64,000 nt of DNA from contig OW121849.1 in the NCBI GenBank assembly GCA_933228895.1, positions 43,246,354 to 43,310,353 of the forward strand, written 5' to 3'. Origin of the DNA: Platycnemis pennipes (taxonomy: Eukaryota > Arthropoda > Insecta > Odonata > Platycnemididae). Numbering within the stretch: position 1 is the first letter of the stretch; each line of letters opens with the position of its first letter. This document shows positions 62,221-64,000 of the stretch, one piece after another. The notes beneath the pieces are model-generated. The model worked only from the letters and a program-made list of their open reading frames with translations. It did no database searches and was not told the DNA's origin. Both the position numbers and the translations under genes were made by a program.

Positions 62221-64000
62221 GAAAGGAGACGGGGTATTTTTTTCTGGCTAGTGAGGAGGGGAGGTTGGTGGTAGTGGTACTAGCGGAAAGCGCGTATTCT
62301 TGGGGGTATGCGGACGGAGCCCAGTCGACCATCTCCCCCCCCCCATTCTCCCTAAATCGATCCCCCGGAGAGTCTACTCCCGCGGTCGGTGAGGAAGGGT
62401 GGCAGAAAGGAGAGCATATACACACTCAGAAGAGAAAGAGAGACGAAGAGCTTGAGAGAAGAAAAAATGCAAAATCCGAATCGATTATTCGGGAGAGGAC
62501 CCACGGAGTGATACATTCTGTCCCTCACCGGAGGAAGAGCTCCCCACCCCTCCTCCAACTTCCCGTTCTCCTGACAACCCATTTTTATTCATAATCGCAT
62601 CCCCAGGCGGGCTTAATCTGTTAAGTGCTCTCGGCGGGCGATAAAAATGACGCCAACCCAAGAGGATGGGGGGTAAGGGATGGGGTGGCGGTGATCGATT
62701 CTGAAACGTAACAGTATAATACATTATTATCTATCAACCCCGCCGACATAAAAGGGACGGCGAATGAAAAGCATTTTAAAAAATAACAAGTGGATGAAAA
62801 ACAAAACGTTCTTATTCCAACTCCGTGGGTGTTTCTTTTACATTGCGTGCAAGGGATTACTATGAGCAATTTCTCTCCTGGGGAAAAAAAGAACCGTGTA
62901 GCGGGCATGCAAGGGCATGAGAAAGTACTTGTTGCGAGGTTTCATTAATTTTTTCCCTCCTGACGATTCGCGAGATAAAACGCGTATAAAGGGGATGAAA
63001 GGTGTACGCGCGATGTCGTTCCGAACCGAGCCGGGGAAGAAAAAGGCTCTCCGCAAACCCTTCAGTCTCCTTTGCTCCGACCCCCATTTCCTTTGTCCTG
63101 AGCAATAGGTACGTCGCATTCTTGAAAGCTTCGGACACACTGCGCCAATCCGAATCGGATTCTTTCAACGCTCCACCATTGTGTCGCATTCCTCCGGTAG
63201 TTCTTGAACACGAGAGGTCGAACCTTCTGCCCTGGAGAAACAGAGAAAGACTTTGTGACGAGCACGTCGCGATCCCATCGTTAGATCCACTAAGATTGCA
63301 CGGATTTCAAAAGGTGTCACGATGCGGGACGGTTCTTATAAAGGCAACTCGCGCCAAAATAAAAAGCGACTTTTGGAAAAGCAAATGAGGCATAGGGCAT
63401 TACAAAAAAAATGAATGGCGAATCCGTTCAAGGTCGAGCACGGAACGATGCGTGTTCAGTCCTAGTGATTGGAGAGGAATTCGAAGTGGCTTGAAATTAG
63501 CGAAAACTCAAGACAGTGAGATTTTATCGAGCCGAGAAGGGGTAGATTAATGAGCGAAGGCATCCGAAATAATTCAGGCGCGCCGCAGGCCGACAGAAGA
63601 ATCCCAAGCATCTTCACTGGGCGTCGGGGAAGTTTCCTCCGCCCGATTACAGCGTAAATATAACTCGAGAATGGCTCCACTGAGACTTGCATCATTGAAG
63701 CGGCGTCCTGAGCTCGACCTTGTCGTCTCGAAAGATTCGAATAAATTTAAATGAATCACGTAGGTCGGTGCGCATCTGTATCAAATCGTTGACTCTCTAC
63801 ACTGCATCATGCTCCAGTTATCCCGCAACCAGCATTAAAAACCTATCCCAAAGACACCCTACTTTTAAATCAATACTCCAACATTCCAATATACCTTCTC
63901 CGTTTACAGGTCCATTTAATACTTACACAAACCCAATATTTTGAGAGAACTGATTAACACTGAAGTAGTGAATATTATAGTATTAGAATCTCATCAGTTT
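62221..64000. other. Intergenic DNA to the window end
   Basis: GC-rich and mixed sequence with overlapping frames on both strands at 62265-62725 and 62840-63390, none with a known domain. A TATA-like CGTATAAAGGGG lies at about 62981-62992. Nothing else was recognised. Confidence 0.45.

Overview
This window is eukaryotic nuclear DNA, most likely from an arthropod with a large, transposon-rich genome. The evidence is a spliced gene with GT-AG introns, tRNA-derived SINE heads, 5'-truncated non-LTR retrotransposons, a Penelope-like element, MITEs, many microsatellites, and almost no long open frames. The arthropod assignment rests on my memory of similar proteins and repeats (the SWIM-YqaJ protein and the non-LTR 3' tail beside the RT relic). 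I cannot name the species or order. No bacterial operon, CRISPR array, rRNA gene or functional tRNA gene was recognised.

The one convincing intact protein gene lies at 54955-57549 (+). Three exons joined in frame give 452 residues with a SWIM-type zinc-binding motif and a YqaJ/lambda-exonuclease-type PD-(D/E)XK nuclease domain whose catalytic residues are all present. A CCAAT box and a perfect CRE palindrome lie just upstream. This is the best candidate for new biology here: a eukaryotic nuclease of a phage-recombination fold, either a captured host gene or a transposon-encoded accessory protein.

Mobile DNA, left to right: a SINE (2370); a 4.6-kb non-autonomous DNA transposon with long terminal inverted repeats and a TA target duplication (4721-9322), rearranged inside and carrying an internally deleted non-LTR element (6259-7013); SINEs (12206, 16181); a solo non-LTR 3' tail (17327); a Penelope-like element with 188-bp perfect inverted flanks, 13-bp target duplications and hammerhead-like motifs (21992-23579); a possible MITE region (23872-25124) holding a 5'-truncated non-LTR 3' end (24254-25035); a degraded non-LTR C-terminus (28340-28640) beside a 297-bp CACTG-ended MITE (28778-29074); SINEs (34436, 39826, 50549, 62150); a non-LTR endonuclease fragment (58615-59530); and a dead reverse transcriptase (60600-61580).

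The rest, well over half of the window, is intergenic or intronic DNA. AT-rich stretches alternate with GC-rich, strand-asymmetric purine or pyrimidine blocks with G runs up to 20. Open frames in those blocks overlap on both strands and look like composition artefacts. One GC-rich block (about 29930-30700) carries an exact composite ETS-CRE motif and a TATA-like sequence, and is the best candidate promoter without a recognised gene.
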